Source: an uncultured Kiritimatiellota bacterium (GTDB taxonomy: Bacteria > Verrucomicrobiota > Kiritimatiellia > RFP12 > DVOR01). From it: DNA of 64,000 nt. The stretch lies in assembly GCA_944389945.1 (NCBI GenBank), contig CALXOF010000002.1, positions 124,001 to 188,000 on the forward strand, written 5' to 3'. Under the pieces are notes generated by a model, which did not search any database, was not told the origin of the DNA, and saw nothing but the letters and a program-made list of their open reading frames with translations. Every line of letters begins with the position of its first letter. The stretch's first letter is position 1. Shown here one piece after another: positions 7,798 to 16,115 of the stretch. The position numbers were made by a program, and so were the translations under genes.

Positions 7798-9363
7798 ATG
7801 TCGCAGACGAAACAACCCGGACAGCGCAAACCCAGAATCTTGATCGTGACGCCTGAGATCACCTACTTGCCCGCAGGCATGGGGAACATGGCGGACAAAC
7901 TCAGCGCAAAGGCCGGCGGCCTGGCGGACGTCTCCGCAAGCTTGGTGGCGAGCCTCTTCAAGCTGGGGGCGGATGTCCATGTGGCGTTGCCGCACTACCG
8001 CCGCATGTTCCATGTGGACGTGGGCCGCCTCATCAGTGACGAACTGCGTAAGTATCAGGCGCATCTGCCCGATTCGCGCATCCACTTGGCGGAGGACCGC
8101 TGCTTCTACTACCGTGACACGGTCTATTCCCAGGGCGATGAGAACCCGCACCTGGCCCTGGCCTTCCAGCGCGAGGTCATCAACAACATCATCCCCACCG
8201 TGCAGCCGGACCTCATCCACTGCAACGACTGGATGACGGGCCTCATCCCGGCGGCGGCGCGCCGCCTGGGCATCCCCTGCCTCTTCACCATCCACAACAT
8301 CCACACGGTGCACCGTTGCCTGGGCGAAATCGAATACGCCGGCATCGACGCGGCGGAGTTCTGGAAAAACCTCTTCTACTCGCGTCCCCCTTATGACTAT
8401 TTCGAGAGCCGCGACACCAACCCGGTGGACTTCCTGACCTCCGGCGTCTTCGCCTCGCACTATATCAACTCCGTCTCGCCGACCTTCCTGGAAGAAATCG
8501 TGCGCGGGTGGTTCGACTTCATCCCCGGCCAGTTCCGCAACGAGGTCATCGCGAAGTACAACGCCGGTTGCGCCTGCGGCATCCTCAACGCCCCGGACGA
8601 CAGCTACAACCCGGAGACCGACCCGAACCTGAAGGTGAACTACGACGCGCGCACCCACCATGCCGCGAAGATCTCCAACAAGATGCAGTTCCAGGAGAAG
8701 GTCGGCCTCTTCAAGAACCCGGACGCCCCGCTCTTCTTCTGGCCCAGCCGCCTGGACCCCGTGCAGAAGGGCCCGCAGTTGCTCACGGACATCCTCTACA
8801 AGACGCTCGAGAAGTACCGCGACGACAACATCCAGTTCGCCATCGTGGCCAACGGCCCCTATCAGCAGGCCTTCCGCGACATCTTGGGCTTCCACAACCT
8901 CTACGGCCGCCTGGCGGTGTGCGACTTCGATGAGCACATCTCTCGCCTGGGCTACGCCTCCAGCGACTTCACGTTGATGCCCTCGCTCTTCGAGCCCTGC
9001 GGCCTGCCCCAGATGGTGGCGCCCATCTACGGCTCGCTCACCATCGCCCACGACACCGGCGGTCTGCACGACACCGTCGAGCTCTTGGACGTGGAGAAGG
9101 GCACCGGCAACGGCTTCCCCTTCAAGTACTACGACAGCCAGGGTCTCGCGTGGGCCATCGACCAGGCCATGAACTTCTACCGTCAGCCCACGGACGTGCG
9201 CGAGGCGCAGGTCGCCCGCATCATGACCGAAAGCAAGCAGCGCTTCAACCACGAGCGTTGCGCCGCCGAGTACATCAAGATTTACGAGGAAATGCTCCAG
9301 CGTCCCCTCACCGAACTCTTTGACGGTGAGACCGAGCAGAACCCCTACCACCAGGAGAAATAA
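7798..9363 (+). CDS. glgA: Glycogen synthase (GT5)
   Basis: It transfers glucose from ADP-glucose (or UDP-glucose) to the non-reducing ends of glycogen. The 521-residue protein has the GT5 N-terminal nucleotide loop as KAGGLADV (38-45; KTGGLADV in classical GlgA), preceded by an unusual PAGMGNMADKLSA insert that I associate with a Bacteroidetes/PVC subgroup. The C-terminal E-x7-E type motif is FEPCGLPQMVA, followed by HDTGGLHDTV. GGAGG lies just upstream of the ATG. The branching enzyme gene begins 2 nt after its stop, so synthesis and branching are made together. Confidence 0.94.
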   Translation: MSQTKQPGQRKPRILIVTPEITYLPAGMGNMADKLSAKAGGLADVSASLVASLFKLGADVHVALPHYRRMFHVDVGRLISDELRKYQAHLPDSRIHLAEDRCFYYRDTVYSQGDENPHLALAFQREVINNIIPTVQPDLIHCNDWMTGLIPAAARRLGIPCLFTIHNIHTVHRCLGEIEYAGIDAAEFWKNLFYSRPPYDYFESRDTNPVDFLTSGVFASHYINSVSPTFLEEIVRGWFDFIPGQFRNEVIAKYNAGCACGILNAPDDSYNPETDPNLKVNYDARTHHAAKISNKMQFQEKVGLFKNPDAPLFFWPSRLDPVQKGPQLLTDILYKTLEKYRDDNIQFAIVANGPYQQAFRDILGFHNLYGRLAVCDFDEHISRLGYASSDFTLMPSLFEPCGLPQMVAPIYGSLTIAHDTGGLHDTVELLDVEKGTGNGFPFKYYDSQGLAWAIDQAMNFYRQPTDVREAQVARIMTESKQRFNHERCAAEYIKIYEEMLQRPLTELFDGETEQNPYHQEK

Positions 9364-9364
9364 C

Positions 9365-11467
9365 ATGGCCGCCCCCCGAACCCGCCTGTTGGACGATCCT
9401 TGGCTCGCGCCCTACGCGGACGTAATTGAACACCGTGCCGAACGGGCGCGGGCCCTCGCGGCCCGTCTCACCGGCGGGACCTCGGGATGGCAACCGCTGG
9501 CAGACTTCGCCAGCGCCCATGAATACTACGGCCTCCACCGCACCAAAGACGGCTGGGTCTTCCGCGAATGGGCCCCGCACGCCACCGAAATCTGGTTGGT
9601 CGGCGACTTCAACAACTGGGAGCGCGGGCTGAACTACCGTGCCGAACGTATCCCGGGACGCGACGTCTTCGAGTGGCGTGGTCCCGCCGATGCGATGAAG
9701 CATGGGCAGTTCTACCACTTGGAAGTCTGCTGGGACGGCGGCCGCGGGGAGCGCATCCCCGCCTACGTCCGCCGCGCCGTGCAAGACCCCAAGAGCGGAC
9801 TCTTCGCCGCGCAGGTTTGGGACCCCAAGCCCTACGTCTGGAAAAACGACTTCCACCGCGACCCCGAGCAGGCGCCTTTGATTTACGAGGCGCACGTGGG
9901 CATGGCGCAGGAGACCGAAGGTGTCGGCACTTACGCCGAGTTCGCGGAGAAGATCCTCCCCCGCATCAAGCAGGCCGGCTACAACACGCTCCAGCTGATG
10001 GGCATCATGGAGCACCCTTACTATGGCAGCTTCGGCTACCACGTCTCCAACTTCTTCGCCGCGAGCTCCCGTTTCGGCACGCCGGAGGAGCTGAAGGCGT
10101 TGGTGGACAAGGCGCACGGCATGGGCCTGGCCGTCATCATGGACATCGTCCACTCCCACGCCGTCAAGAACGAGCGTGATGGCCTTTCCCTCTTTGACGG
10201 CACGCCCTACCAATACTTCCACGACGGCTCCCGCGGCTGGCACGATGCCTGGGACTCCCGTTGCTTCGACTACGGCAAGACAGACGTCCTTCATTTCTTG
10301 CTCTCCAACTGCCGCTTCTGGCTCGACGAATACCGCTTCGATGGCTTCCGCTTCGATGGTGTCACCTCCATGCTCTACCTCCACCATGGCCTGGGCGTGG
10401 ACTTCTCCAACTATGGGATGTACTTCGACAGCACCGTGGATGAGGATGCTTACACCTACCTCACCCTCGCCAACGCCGTCATCCACACCGTCCGCCCGGA
10501 TGCCTTGACCGTCGCCGAGGATGTCAGCGGTATGCCCGGCATCGGCGCACCCATTGCCGAATGCGGCGTCGGCTTCGATTACCGCATGGCCATGGGCGTG
10601 CCGGAGTGTTGGTTCAAGCTCGTCCGCGACATTCGCGATGAGGATTGGTCCGTCGGCTTCCTCTGGCACGAGCTCACCAACCGCCGCGCGGACGAACGCA
10701 CTGTCAGCTACGTGGAATCCCACGACCAGGCGCTCGTTGGCGGCAAGTCTTTCATCTTCCAGATGATTGACAAGGAGATGTACTTCTCCATGCACGTGGG
10801 GTCGGACAATCTCTACGTGAACCGCGGCATCGCCCTGCATAAGATGGCCCGTCTCGCCACCCTGGGGTGCTGCTGCGCCTACCTCAACTTCATGGGTAAC
10901 GAGTTCGGCCACCCCGAGTGGATCGACTTCCCCCGCGAGGGCAACAACAATAGTTACCACTACGCCCGCCGCCAGTGGTCCCTCCGTGACGACCCCAAGC
11001 TCTACTTCAAGGCCCTGGGCGACTTCGACGAGGCCATGATTCACCTCATCGCCGGCGAAGGCGTCCTTGACGAAGCCACCTACCCCAAGCGCATCTTTGC
11101 CAACGACGACGACAAGATCCTCGCCTTCATGCGCGGCGACCTCCTCTTCGTCTTCAACTTCCACGGCGAACACTCCTTCGCGGACTACCCCATCATCGTC
11201 CCGCCGGGCGAATACAACCTCGTCCTCGACACCGATGCCAAGGCCTTTGGCGGCTTTGGCCGCATCGCCGAAGGCCAGGCCTATCCTCTCTCCACGATTG
11301 AACGCGCCAACGAAGTCTGCTTCGCCATCAACGTCTACATCCCCGCTCGCACCGCGTTGGTCATCCGCCGCACGCCGCCCGCGCCCGGCGCCTCCCTCCC
11401 GCCCGAGACCCTCCACCGCCTCGCCACCCACAAGCCCGATGAGCCCGAGAAAGGCGCCGAAGCGTGA
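9365..11467 (+). CDS. glgB: 1,4-alpha-glucan branching enzyme, eukaryote-like (GH13_8 type)
   Basis: It cuts alpha-1,4 chains and re-attaches them by alpha-1,6 links in glycogen. The 700-residue protein has an N-terminal CBM48 (about 45-150, with VGDFNNW) and a GH13 barrel. Catalytic residues are in EYRFDGFRFDGVTSM (nucleophile Asp), TVAEDVSGMP (Glu) and YVESHDQAL (Asp). Segments such as MGIMEHPYYGSFGYHVSNFF and SSRFGTPEELK follow the animal/fungal GBE1 pattern much more closely than E. coli GlgB. The start is the first ATG after the glgA stop. The last codon region overlaps the GTG of ybjQ by 4 nt. Confidence 0.93.
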   Translation: MAAPRTRLLDDPWLAPYADVIEHRAERARALAARLTGGTSGWQPLADFASAHEYYGLHRTKDGWVFREWAPHATEIWLVGDFNNWERGLNYRAERIPGRDVFEWRGPADAMKHGQFYHLEVCWDGGRGERIPAYVRRAVQDPKSGLFAAQVWDPKPYVWKNDFHRDPEQAPLIYEAHVGMAQETEGVGTYAEFAEKILPRIKQAGYNTLQLMGIMEHPYYGSFGYHVSNFFAASSRFGTPEELKALVDKAHGMGLAVIMDIVHSHAVKNERDGLSLFDGTPYQYFHDGSRGWHDAWDSRCFDYGKTDVLHFLLSNCRFWLDEYRFDGFRFDGVTSMLYLHHGLGVDFSNYGMYFDSTVDEDAYTYLTLANAVIHTVRPDALTVAEDVSGMPGIGAPIAECGVGFDYRMAMGVPECWFKLVRDIRDEDWSVGFLWHELTNRRADERTVSYVESHDQALVGGKSFIFQMIDKEMYFSMHVGSDNLYVNRGIALHKMARLATLGCCCAYLNFMGNEFGHPEWIDFPREGNNNSYHYARRQWSLRDDPKLYFKALGDFDEAMIHLIAGEGVLDEATYPKRIFANDDDKILAFMRGDLLFVFNFHGEHSFADYPIIVPPGEYNLVLDTDAKAFGGFGRIAEGQAYPLSTIERANEVCFAINVYIPARTALVIRRTPPAPGASLPPETLHRLATHKPDEPEKGAEA

Positions 11468-11844
11468 GCCGCCCTCTCCTTGTCTCGACGCCAACGGTTG
11501 AGGGTTACCCCCCGGCACGCATCTTCGGATACCTTTCCGCAAACGCCGTCTGGGAAGCCGCCCATCTCGCCGAACGCCGATTCAAGGAAGCCTGGGACAA
11601 CGGCCGCTACGGTGTCTACAAGGCCATCATGGACCAGCTGGAGAAGGACGTCATCCGAGACCTCTCGGAACAGGCCCGCGCACTCGGCGCCAACGCCATC
11701 GTCGGCTTCTCCATCCACTACGGCACTGCCCCCCTCTTGCAGGGTTCCGGCGCCGTCTTCATGCAATGTGCCGGCGACCGCTGGTACGCCCACGCCGAAG
11801 GAACCGCCGTCTTCATTGACGGAATCCCCCCACCCCAACCTTAA
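11464..11844 (+). CDS. YbjQ/UPF0145 family protein
   Basis: A 126-residue protein with the YbjQ fold signature: an N-terminal strand with TPTVEGYPPARIFGY, a central helix ending in EQARALGANAIVGF, and a C-terminal strand GTAVFID. YbjQ proteins form pentameric rings; their physiological role is unclear. The start is a GTG overlapping the glgB stop (GTGA), a coupling signal. It is shortly followed by ispD. Confidence 0.85.
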   Translation: MSRPLLVSTPTVEGYPPARIFGYLSANAVWEAAHLAERRFKEAWDNGRYGVYKAIMDQLEKDVIRDLSEQARALGANAIVGFSIHYGTAPLLQGSGAVFMQCAGDRWYAHAEGTAVFIDGIPPPQP

Positions 11845-11854
11845 GGAGCCCCTC

Positions 11855-12541
11855 ATGGTCACCGCCATTATTCTCGCCTCAGGCAAAGGCACCCGCATGG
11901 GCGCCGGTCTTGATAAATGCTTCCTTTCCCTCGGCCCCCGCCCCGTCGTCGCATGGTCGCTCCTCGCCTTCGAGAAATGCAAGGAGGTCGACCGCATCAT
12001 CCTCACCGTGCGTAAAGACCAGCTTACCGCCGCACGTGGGCTCCAGACCATGTTCGGCATCAGCAAGCTTACCCAGATTGTCGTTGGCGGCGCGCGCCGT
12101 CAAGACTCTGTCGCAGCGGCTCTCAAGGAAATTGACCCCTGTGACGTCCGCTACATCGTCATCCACGATGCCGCCCGCCCCTGTATCACCCCCGAGCTCA
12201 TCAGCGAGACGCTCAAATACGCCAAGCGCTTCGGCAGCGGCGTCGCCGCCCACCCCGTCACCGACACCATCAAGGTCGCCGGCAAAGGCATGACCGTCGA
12301 CTCCACTCCGGACCGTTCCACCCTCTGGGCCGTCCAGACCCCGCAAGCTTTCGCCGCAGACAAACTCATCCCTGCCTATCTCAAGCTCGCCGCCGACAAA
12401 AAGCACGACTATCCAGACGATGCCGCGCTCTTCGAGGCCGCCGGCGGCACCACCCGCCTCGTCAAATGGGATGAGCCCAACCTCAAAATCACCACGCCCA
12501 TCGACTTGACCATCGCCGCGGCCATTCTCCGCCTTAACTGA
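11855..12541 (+). CDS. ispD: 2-C-methyl-D-erythritol 4-phosphate cytidylyltransferase
   Basis: It activates MEP with CTP in the non-mevalonate isoprenoid pathway. The 228-residue enzyme has the nucleotide loop ILASGKGTRMG (6-16), VVGGARRQDSV, the conserved HDAARPC and the VQTPQAF motif. AAGGAG lies 8 nt before the ATG. ispG of the same pathway is encoded at 58126-59202. It sits between ybjQ and a phosphoesterase gene in a compact plus-strand run. Confidence 0.95.
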   Translation: MVTAIILASGKGTRMGAGLDKCFLSLGPRPVVAWSLLAFEKCKEVDRIILTVRKDQLTAARGLQTMFGISKLTQIVVGGARRQDSVAAALKEIDPCDVRYIVIHDAARPCITPELISETLKYAKRFGSGVAAHPVTDTIKVAGKGMTVDSTPDRSTLWAVQTPQAFAADKLIPAYLKLAADKKHDYPDDAALFEAAGGTTRLVKWDEPNLKITTPIDLTIAAAILRLN

Positions 12542-12551
12542 CCCGCACCTT

Positions 12552-13304
12552 ATGCCACGTCCCAAACGTTTCGCCATTATCAGTGACATCCACGCCAATA
12601 TCGAGGCGCTGGACGCCGTTCTCGCCGACGCCAAAGCCCAAAAGGTCGACGACTTCCTCTGCCTCGGCGATGTCGTCGGCTACAACGCCGCCCCTGCCGA
12701 GTGTATCCAACGCATCCGAGAGCTCGGCTGCAAGGTCGTCATGGGCAACCACGACCTCTACTGCTCCGACCCCTCTGTCAACCTCGACGACTTCCAGCCC
12801 AACGCCGCCAGCGTCATCGAGTGGACCCGCCGCAACCTCAGCGAAGACGACATCCGCTGGCTCCAATCCCTCCCCTACACCGTCACCCTCTTCGGCTTCA
12901 CCGCCGTCCACTCCACCCTCGACAGCCCCGAACACTTCCGCTACGCCTTCGATGCCACGGACGCCGCCGACAGCTTCACCGCCCAGCGCTCCCACGTCTG
13001 CTTCCACGGCCACACCCACGTTCCCTGCATCTTCCTGCGCGACTCCGTCTCCCGCACCATCCAGAAGTGGGCGCCCGCCGATGGTCTCCTCGACAAAGGC
13101 TCCTACTTCATCAACGTCGGCTCCGTCGGTCAGCCCCGCGATGGCATCCCCAAAGCTTGCTACGTCATCTACGACATCACCAAGCTCAACGCTCCCTCCA
13201 TCCAATTCCGCCGCGTGGACTACGACATCGAAGCCGCCGTCCGCCGCATCGAGCTCGCCGGCCTCCCGGACCGCCTCATCACTCGCCTCTACACCGGCCA
13301 GTGA
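12552..13304 (+). CDS. Calcineurin-like metallophosphoesterase
   Basis: A cytoplasmic protein of 250 residues with the full two-metal site: SDIHAN (11-16), GDVVGYN, GNHD and GHTHVP. The order and spacing fit the YfcE/MJ0936-like phosphodiesterase group (COG0639-like). It is likely active on phosphodiesters, but the substrate cannot be read from sequence. It starts 10 nt after the ispD stop. Confidence 0.88.
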   Translation: MPRPKRFAIISDIHANIEALDAVLADAKAQKVDDFLCLGDVVGYNAAPAECIQRIRELGCKVVMGNHDLYCSDPSVNLDDFQPNAASVIEWTRRNLSEDDIRWLQSLPYTVTLFGFTAVHSTLDSPEHFRYAFDATDAADSFTAQRSHVCFHGHTHVPCIFLRDSVSRTIQKWAPADGLLDKGSYFINVGSVGQPRDGIPKACYVIYDITKLNAPSIQFRRVDYDIEAAVRRIELAGLPDRLITRLYTGQ

Positions 13305-13353
13305 GCCCCGACCGTTAGAGAGAAACCCAAGACGCGAAAGCGGGAAGAGGGAC

Positions 13354-13893
13354 ATGGAGAGCCGTCTTATGAAGCGCCCGACCTCATCCCGCCCATCCAC
13401 ACCATCGCCCCATAAAGGCGCCTCCGTCTTCCTAGGCTCCGTCTCCGGCCAGGCGATGGTCGAGCTCGTTGTCGGCATCATCTGCCTGCTCATCCTCGTC
13501 CTCGGCGCCACCACCCTCGCCCAACTCACCCACCGCCAAATCCGCCTCCGCCATGACGTCCGCGCCGAGGCCGGCCGCGATGCCCTCACCCGCTCCACAG
13601 ATGGCTGGGTCGATGATGTCCAAACCCCGGAAACCCGCTCCCATCCCCTCCATCGCGTCAACGCCCACACCCGCCTCGAGACCTTCTCCCCCGCCCTCCA
13701 AAGCCGTCTCCCCTCCAGCAACTACACCCTCGCCGCCCGTGACCTCCCCGATGCCGAGCTCGGCCTCGACACCGTCACCCGCGAGGAACGCGTCCCCCTC
13801 GACCAAGGCTTCGTCGACCTCATCTACGGCAAAGACTCCGCCCTCCTCCGCGAATCCGTCACCTTCCCCGCCGCCACCGGCCTCTGGGAATGA
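13354..13893 (+). CDS. TadE-like membrane-anchored pseudopilin-like protein
   Basis: A 179-residue protein with a basic N-terminus, then GQAMVELVVGIICLLILVLGATTL (about 29-52), which combines the TadE-type GQAxxE processing motif with one hydrophobic helix. The rest is polar. In TadE proteins a prepilin peptidase cuts before this segment. No other Tad/Flp pilus gene lies nearby, so it may act alone in the envelope. A second ATG at 13369 with GGAGAG 9 nt upstream is an alternative start. Confidence 0.65.
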   Translation: MESRLMKRPTSSRPSTPSPHKGASVFLGSVSGQAMVELVVGIICLLILVLGATTLAQLTHRQIRLRHDVRAEAGRDALTRSTDGWVDDVQTPETRSHPLHRVNAHTRLETFSPALQSRLPSSNYTLAARDLPDAELGLDTVTREERVPLDQGFVDLIYGKDSALLRESVTFPAATGLWE

Positions 13894-13931
13894 GTGCACA
13901 CCGCCACCGAAAACAAGCAAGGAACCCCGCC

Positions 13932-14300
13932 ATGCCGCGTTTCGTTCACTTCAACTTCAACGTCCTCGACCTCGACCGCAGCCTTGCCTTCTATAAAGAG
14001 GCCCTGGGTCTCGAGCAATGCCGCCACATCGATGCCAAGGACGGCGCCTTCAAGATCGTCTACCTCACCGACCATCAGAGCGACTTCCAGCTTGAGCTCA
14101 CCTGGCTCCGCGACCGCACCGAACCCTACAACCTCGGCGACGAGGAGTTCCACCTCGCCCTCCGCGCCGAAGACTACGATGCCCTCCACGCCAAGCACGC
14201 CGCCATGGGTTGCATCTGCTTCGAAAATCCCGACATGGGCATCTACTTCATCAAAGACCCCGACGGCTACTGGATCGAGATCCTCCCCACCCGCCACTGA
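13932..14300 (+). CDS. VOC family protein (glyoxalase I-like)
   Basis: A 122-residue single VOC module pair: it begins MPRFVHFNFNVLDLDRSLAFY, with LGLE, FQLELTW and EFHLALRAEDYDAL segments and ends YFIKDPDGYWIEILP. The likely metal ligands (His near residue 6, Glu in LELTW, His in FHLAL, Glu in WIEIL) are all present, consistent with lactoylglutathione lyase. Such proteins also include other lyases and dioxygenases, so the substrate is not certain. AAGGAA precedes the ATG. Confidence 0.85.
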   Translation: MPRFVHFNFNVLDLDRSLAFYKEALGLEQCRHIDAKDGAFKIVYLTDHQSDFQLELTWLRDRTEPYNLGDEEFHLALRAEDYDALHAKHAAMGCICFENPDMGIYFIKDPDGYWIEILPTRH

Positions 14301-14346
14301 GCCAATCCTAGCCCTCATCTTTGTCCTTTATAATGGACCATCTTGG

Positions 14347-14428
14347 ACTACTATAGGGTCTCGAGGTGGACCACTATAGGGTCTCCCCTTCGACCACTAT
14401 AGTGGTTGACCGCGGACCACTATAGGGT
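14347..14428. repeat. TATA-palindrome array B (4 units, exact 23-bp period)
   Basis: Units start at 14347 (ACTACTATAGGGT), 14370 (ACCACTATAGGGT), 14393 (ACCACTATAGTGGT) and 14416 (ACCACTATAGGGT), each step exactly 23 bp. It lies between the convergent VOC and LRR genes. The flanking 14301-14346 and 14429-14526 show no gene. Confidence 0.92.
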
Positions 14429-14526
14429 CTCGCCACGCTCCCTTTAGCCCCCTTCATAGACTCACGGTGCCCCCTCTTTTGTACGGCACAGACGATATCG
14501 CAGATTGACTTTGCCCGGACTGGCGT

Positions 14527-15432
14527 TCAAAAGAACTCAAATCGCGCCTTGGGGCAACCCACGAAGGCCTCCGCCACCTGCGATTCCAAACACTTCGGCA
14601 ACCGTACCAACTCCAAGTCCCGGCAGTTCGCGAAAGCCCGCGGCTTCAACTCCTTCAGCGCGTCAGGCAAACGCAATTCACGGATTGCGCATCCCTCAAA
14701 GGCCGACTCCCCGATATACTCAAGCGGCGCATCTGAGGAGATTTCGACCTTCCGCAGATTCGGACATCCCGCAAAGGCCCGCGCCCTAATCTCACGTAAC
14801 AAGCTGGGAAGGCTTTCCCAGAAACAAAGAGATCTCAAGTTGGTGCAACCAAGAAAAGCCTCTTCATCAATCACCTCCAGAGGGTCCGGGAGACTGAGCG
14901 AACCGAGCATCACACATCCAGCAAAGGCGCGACGGCCGATGGCGGTCAGATAAAAGGGAAAGCCGATGTATCGCAACGAACGACACCCGGCGAAGGCCTC
15001 CTCCAGAACGGAATAAACCATATTCGACAAATGCGTGACATACTCCAAGTTCACGCAATTCTTGAAGGCCCGTTTGCCAATCGCGAAACCTCCAAGCCCC
15101 GCTCCTGTGATGATGCTCGGGCTACCATCCCCCACCACTAGGCGCAGATGTTCATTCCCCATAAACTGCTCATTCTGGGCATCCATGCACGTGACACGCC
15201 AATCGCCTTCGCCTTCCGTCTGTTTTCGCAGGGCTCCGATATCCGCACTGAAATCTGTTTTGACGGCACACGTTTCACCCTTTAACCGCGCCTGGTAGAT
15301 GGCCTCCCAGCGCTCGCGGATCGTCTCCCAACGCTCTGGCTCACCCTTCACCAACCGCAACTCACTCCATTCGAACATCCAATCGTCCGATTCATCCAAA
15401 TTGGTGTTCTCGTTCGCGTTCTCTTCGCACAT
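14527..15432 (-). CDS. BspA-type leucine-rich repeat protein
   Basis: A protein of 301 residues without signal peptide. The C-terminal two thirds (from about residue 110) are seven or so BspA/LRR_5 repeats of about 23 residues with the core AFAGCxxLRxIxLP (for example AFAGCRSLRYIGFP, AFLGCTNLRSLCF, AFEGCAIRELRLP). These form a solenoid used for binding proteins. The N-terminal part is acidic and unrelated to families I know. The ATG at 15432 has AGGGAG 9 nt upstream; a TTG at 15531 would add 33 residues but has no good ribosome site. GC is lower than in flanking housekeeping genes. Confidence 0.8.
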   Translation of the reverse strand: MCEENANENTNLDESDDWMFEWSELRLVKGEPERWETIRERWEAIYQARLKGETCAVKTDFSADIGALRKQTEGEGDWRVTCMDAQNEQFMGNEHLRLVVGDGSPSIITGAGLGGFAIGKRAFKNCVNLEYVTHLSNMVYSVLEEAFAGCRSLRYIGFPFYLTAIGRRAFAGCVMLGSLSLPDPLEVIDEEAFLGCTNLRSLCFWESLPSLLREIRARAFAGCPNLRKVEISSDAPLEYIGESAFEGCAIRELRLPDALKELKPRAFANCRDLELVRLPKCLESQVAEAFVGCPKARFEFF

Positions 15433-15781
15433 GACAACATACTCCCTAGGCAGAGATTCATCGACACTGACGCAAGGCCACTCGGCCTCACAACGAAACC
15501 TACCATAGCACCAACGTTGGAAAATAGGCAAGTCTTTTCCGAAAAAAGGAACAAATCATCGCATTTTTGCTCCAAAAAGGGTGTTAGAAGGCTCGTAGCC
15601 GCTTAAATAATTTTGTCGGCCCATGTCACCTCTTCGCTCGCGTCTACACGAACCCATTTGGAAAGCAAGATTCCACCGCCATCCCTACCTCAATACTGTT
15701 CAGGGAAAATAGAAAGTGTGTCTAGGGAAAAGAGGGGACAATCGGAGCTTTAAAGAATGGATGCTAAGGCCCCTTTTTGAG
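15433..15781. other. Intergenic stretch before array C, no gene seen
   Basis: AT-richer sequence between the divergent LRR and GT2 genes. At 15691-15710 there is CAATACTGTTCAGGGAAAAT, 16 of 19 positions like the left end of the palindromic element at 43341. After array C, 15863-16056 also shows no convincing gene. Confidence 0.5.
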
Positions 15782-15862
15782 ACCCTATAGTGGTCCGAGG
15801 TCAACCACTATAGTGGTCGGGGGCGAGACCCTATAGTGGTCGGGGTCGAAACCCTTAAGGGT
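15782..15862. repeat. TATA-palindrome array C (4 units)
   Basis: Units start at 15782 (ACCCTATAGTGGT), 15804 (ACCACTATAGTGGT), 15828 (ACCCTATAGTGGT) and 15851 (ACCCTTAAGGGT), steps 22, 24, 23 bp. The left flank GGCCCCTTTTTGAGACCC and the right flank GGGTCCAGAAAGAGCCC are approximate inverted copies, so the whole array is symmetric. It lies between divergent genes. Confidence 0.92.
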
Positions 15863-16056
15863 CCAGAAAGAGCCCTTTTGGGGATGGCACAATCCCCTTC
15901 TCTATAGTATAAGGTATAGGGCAATCCTGCCCGGAGAGACGGATAGAACCGCGAGGATACAAATCTTGCAGGAACGCTAGGCCACTAACGCCAAGCACAC
16001 AGTCGTGTGCCTCCTGTAGCTCACGTTCCAGGACACGATTATCCCCACCTCCGGCA

Positions 16057-16085
16057 CTGCAAAAAAATCTAGGCTTTGCTACAAT
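16057..16085 (+). promoter_or_regulatory. Promoter of the GT2/ftsH-cmk/purN/rtcB run
   Basis: CTGCAA (16057-16062), 17-bp spacer, TACAAT (16080-16085) preceded by TTTGC. The ATG at 16116 follows with TAGGAGAG as ribosome site. Confidence 0.55.
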
Positions 16086-16115
16086 AAGCGCCAACCAACC
16101 AATTAGGAGAGTGCC

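Noticed and set aside
7540..11542. Two long minus-strand frames (608 and 744 codons) opposite the glycogen genes
   Set aside because: Both mirror glgA and glgB codons, lack ribosome sites and show no conserved motif.
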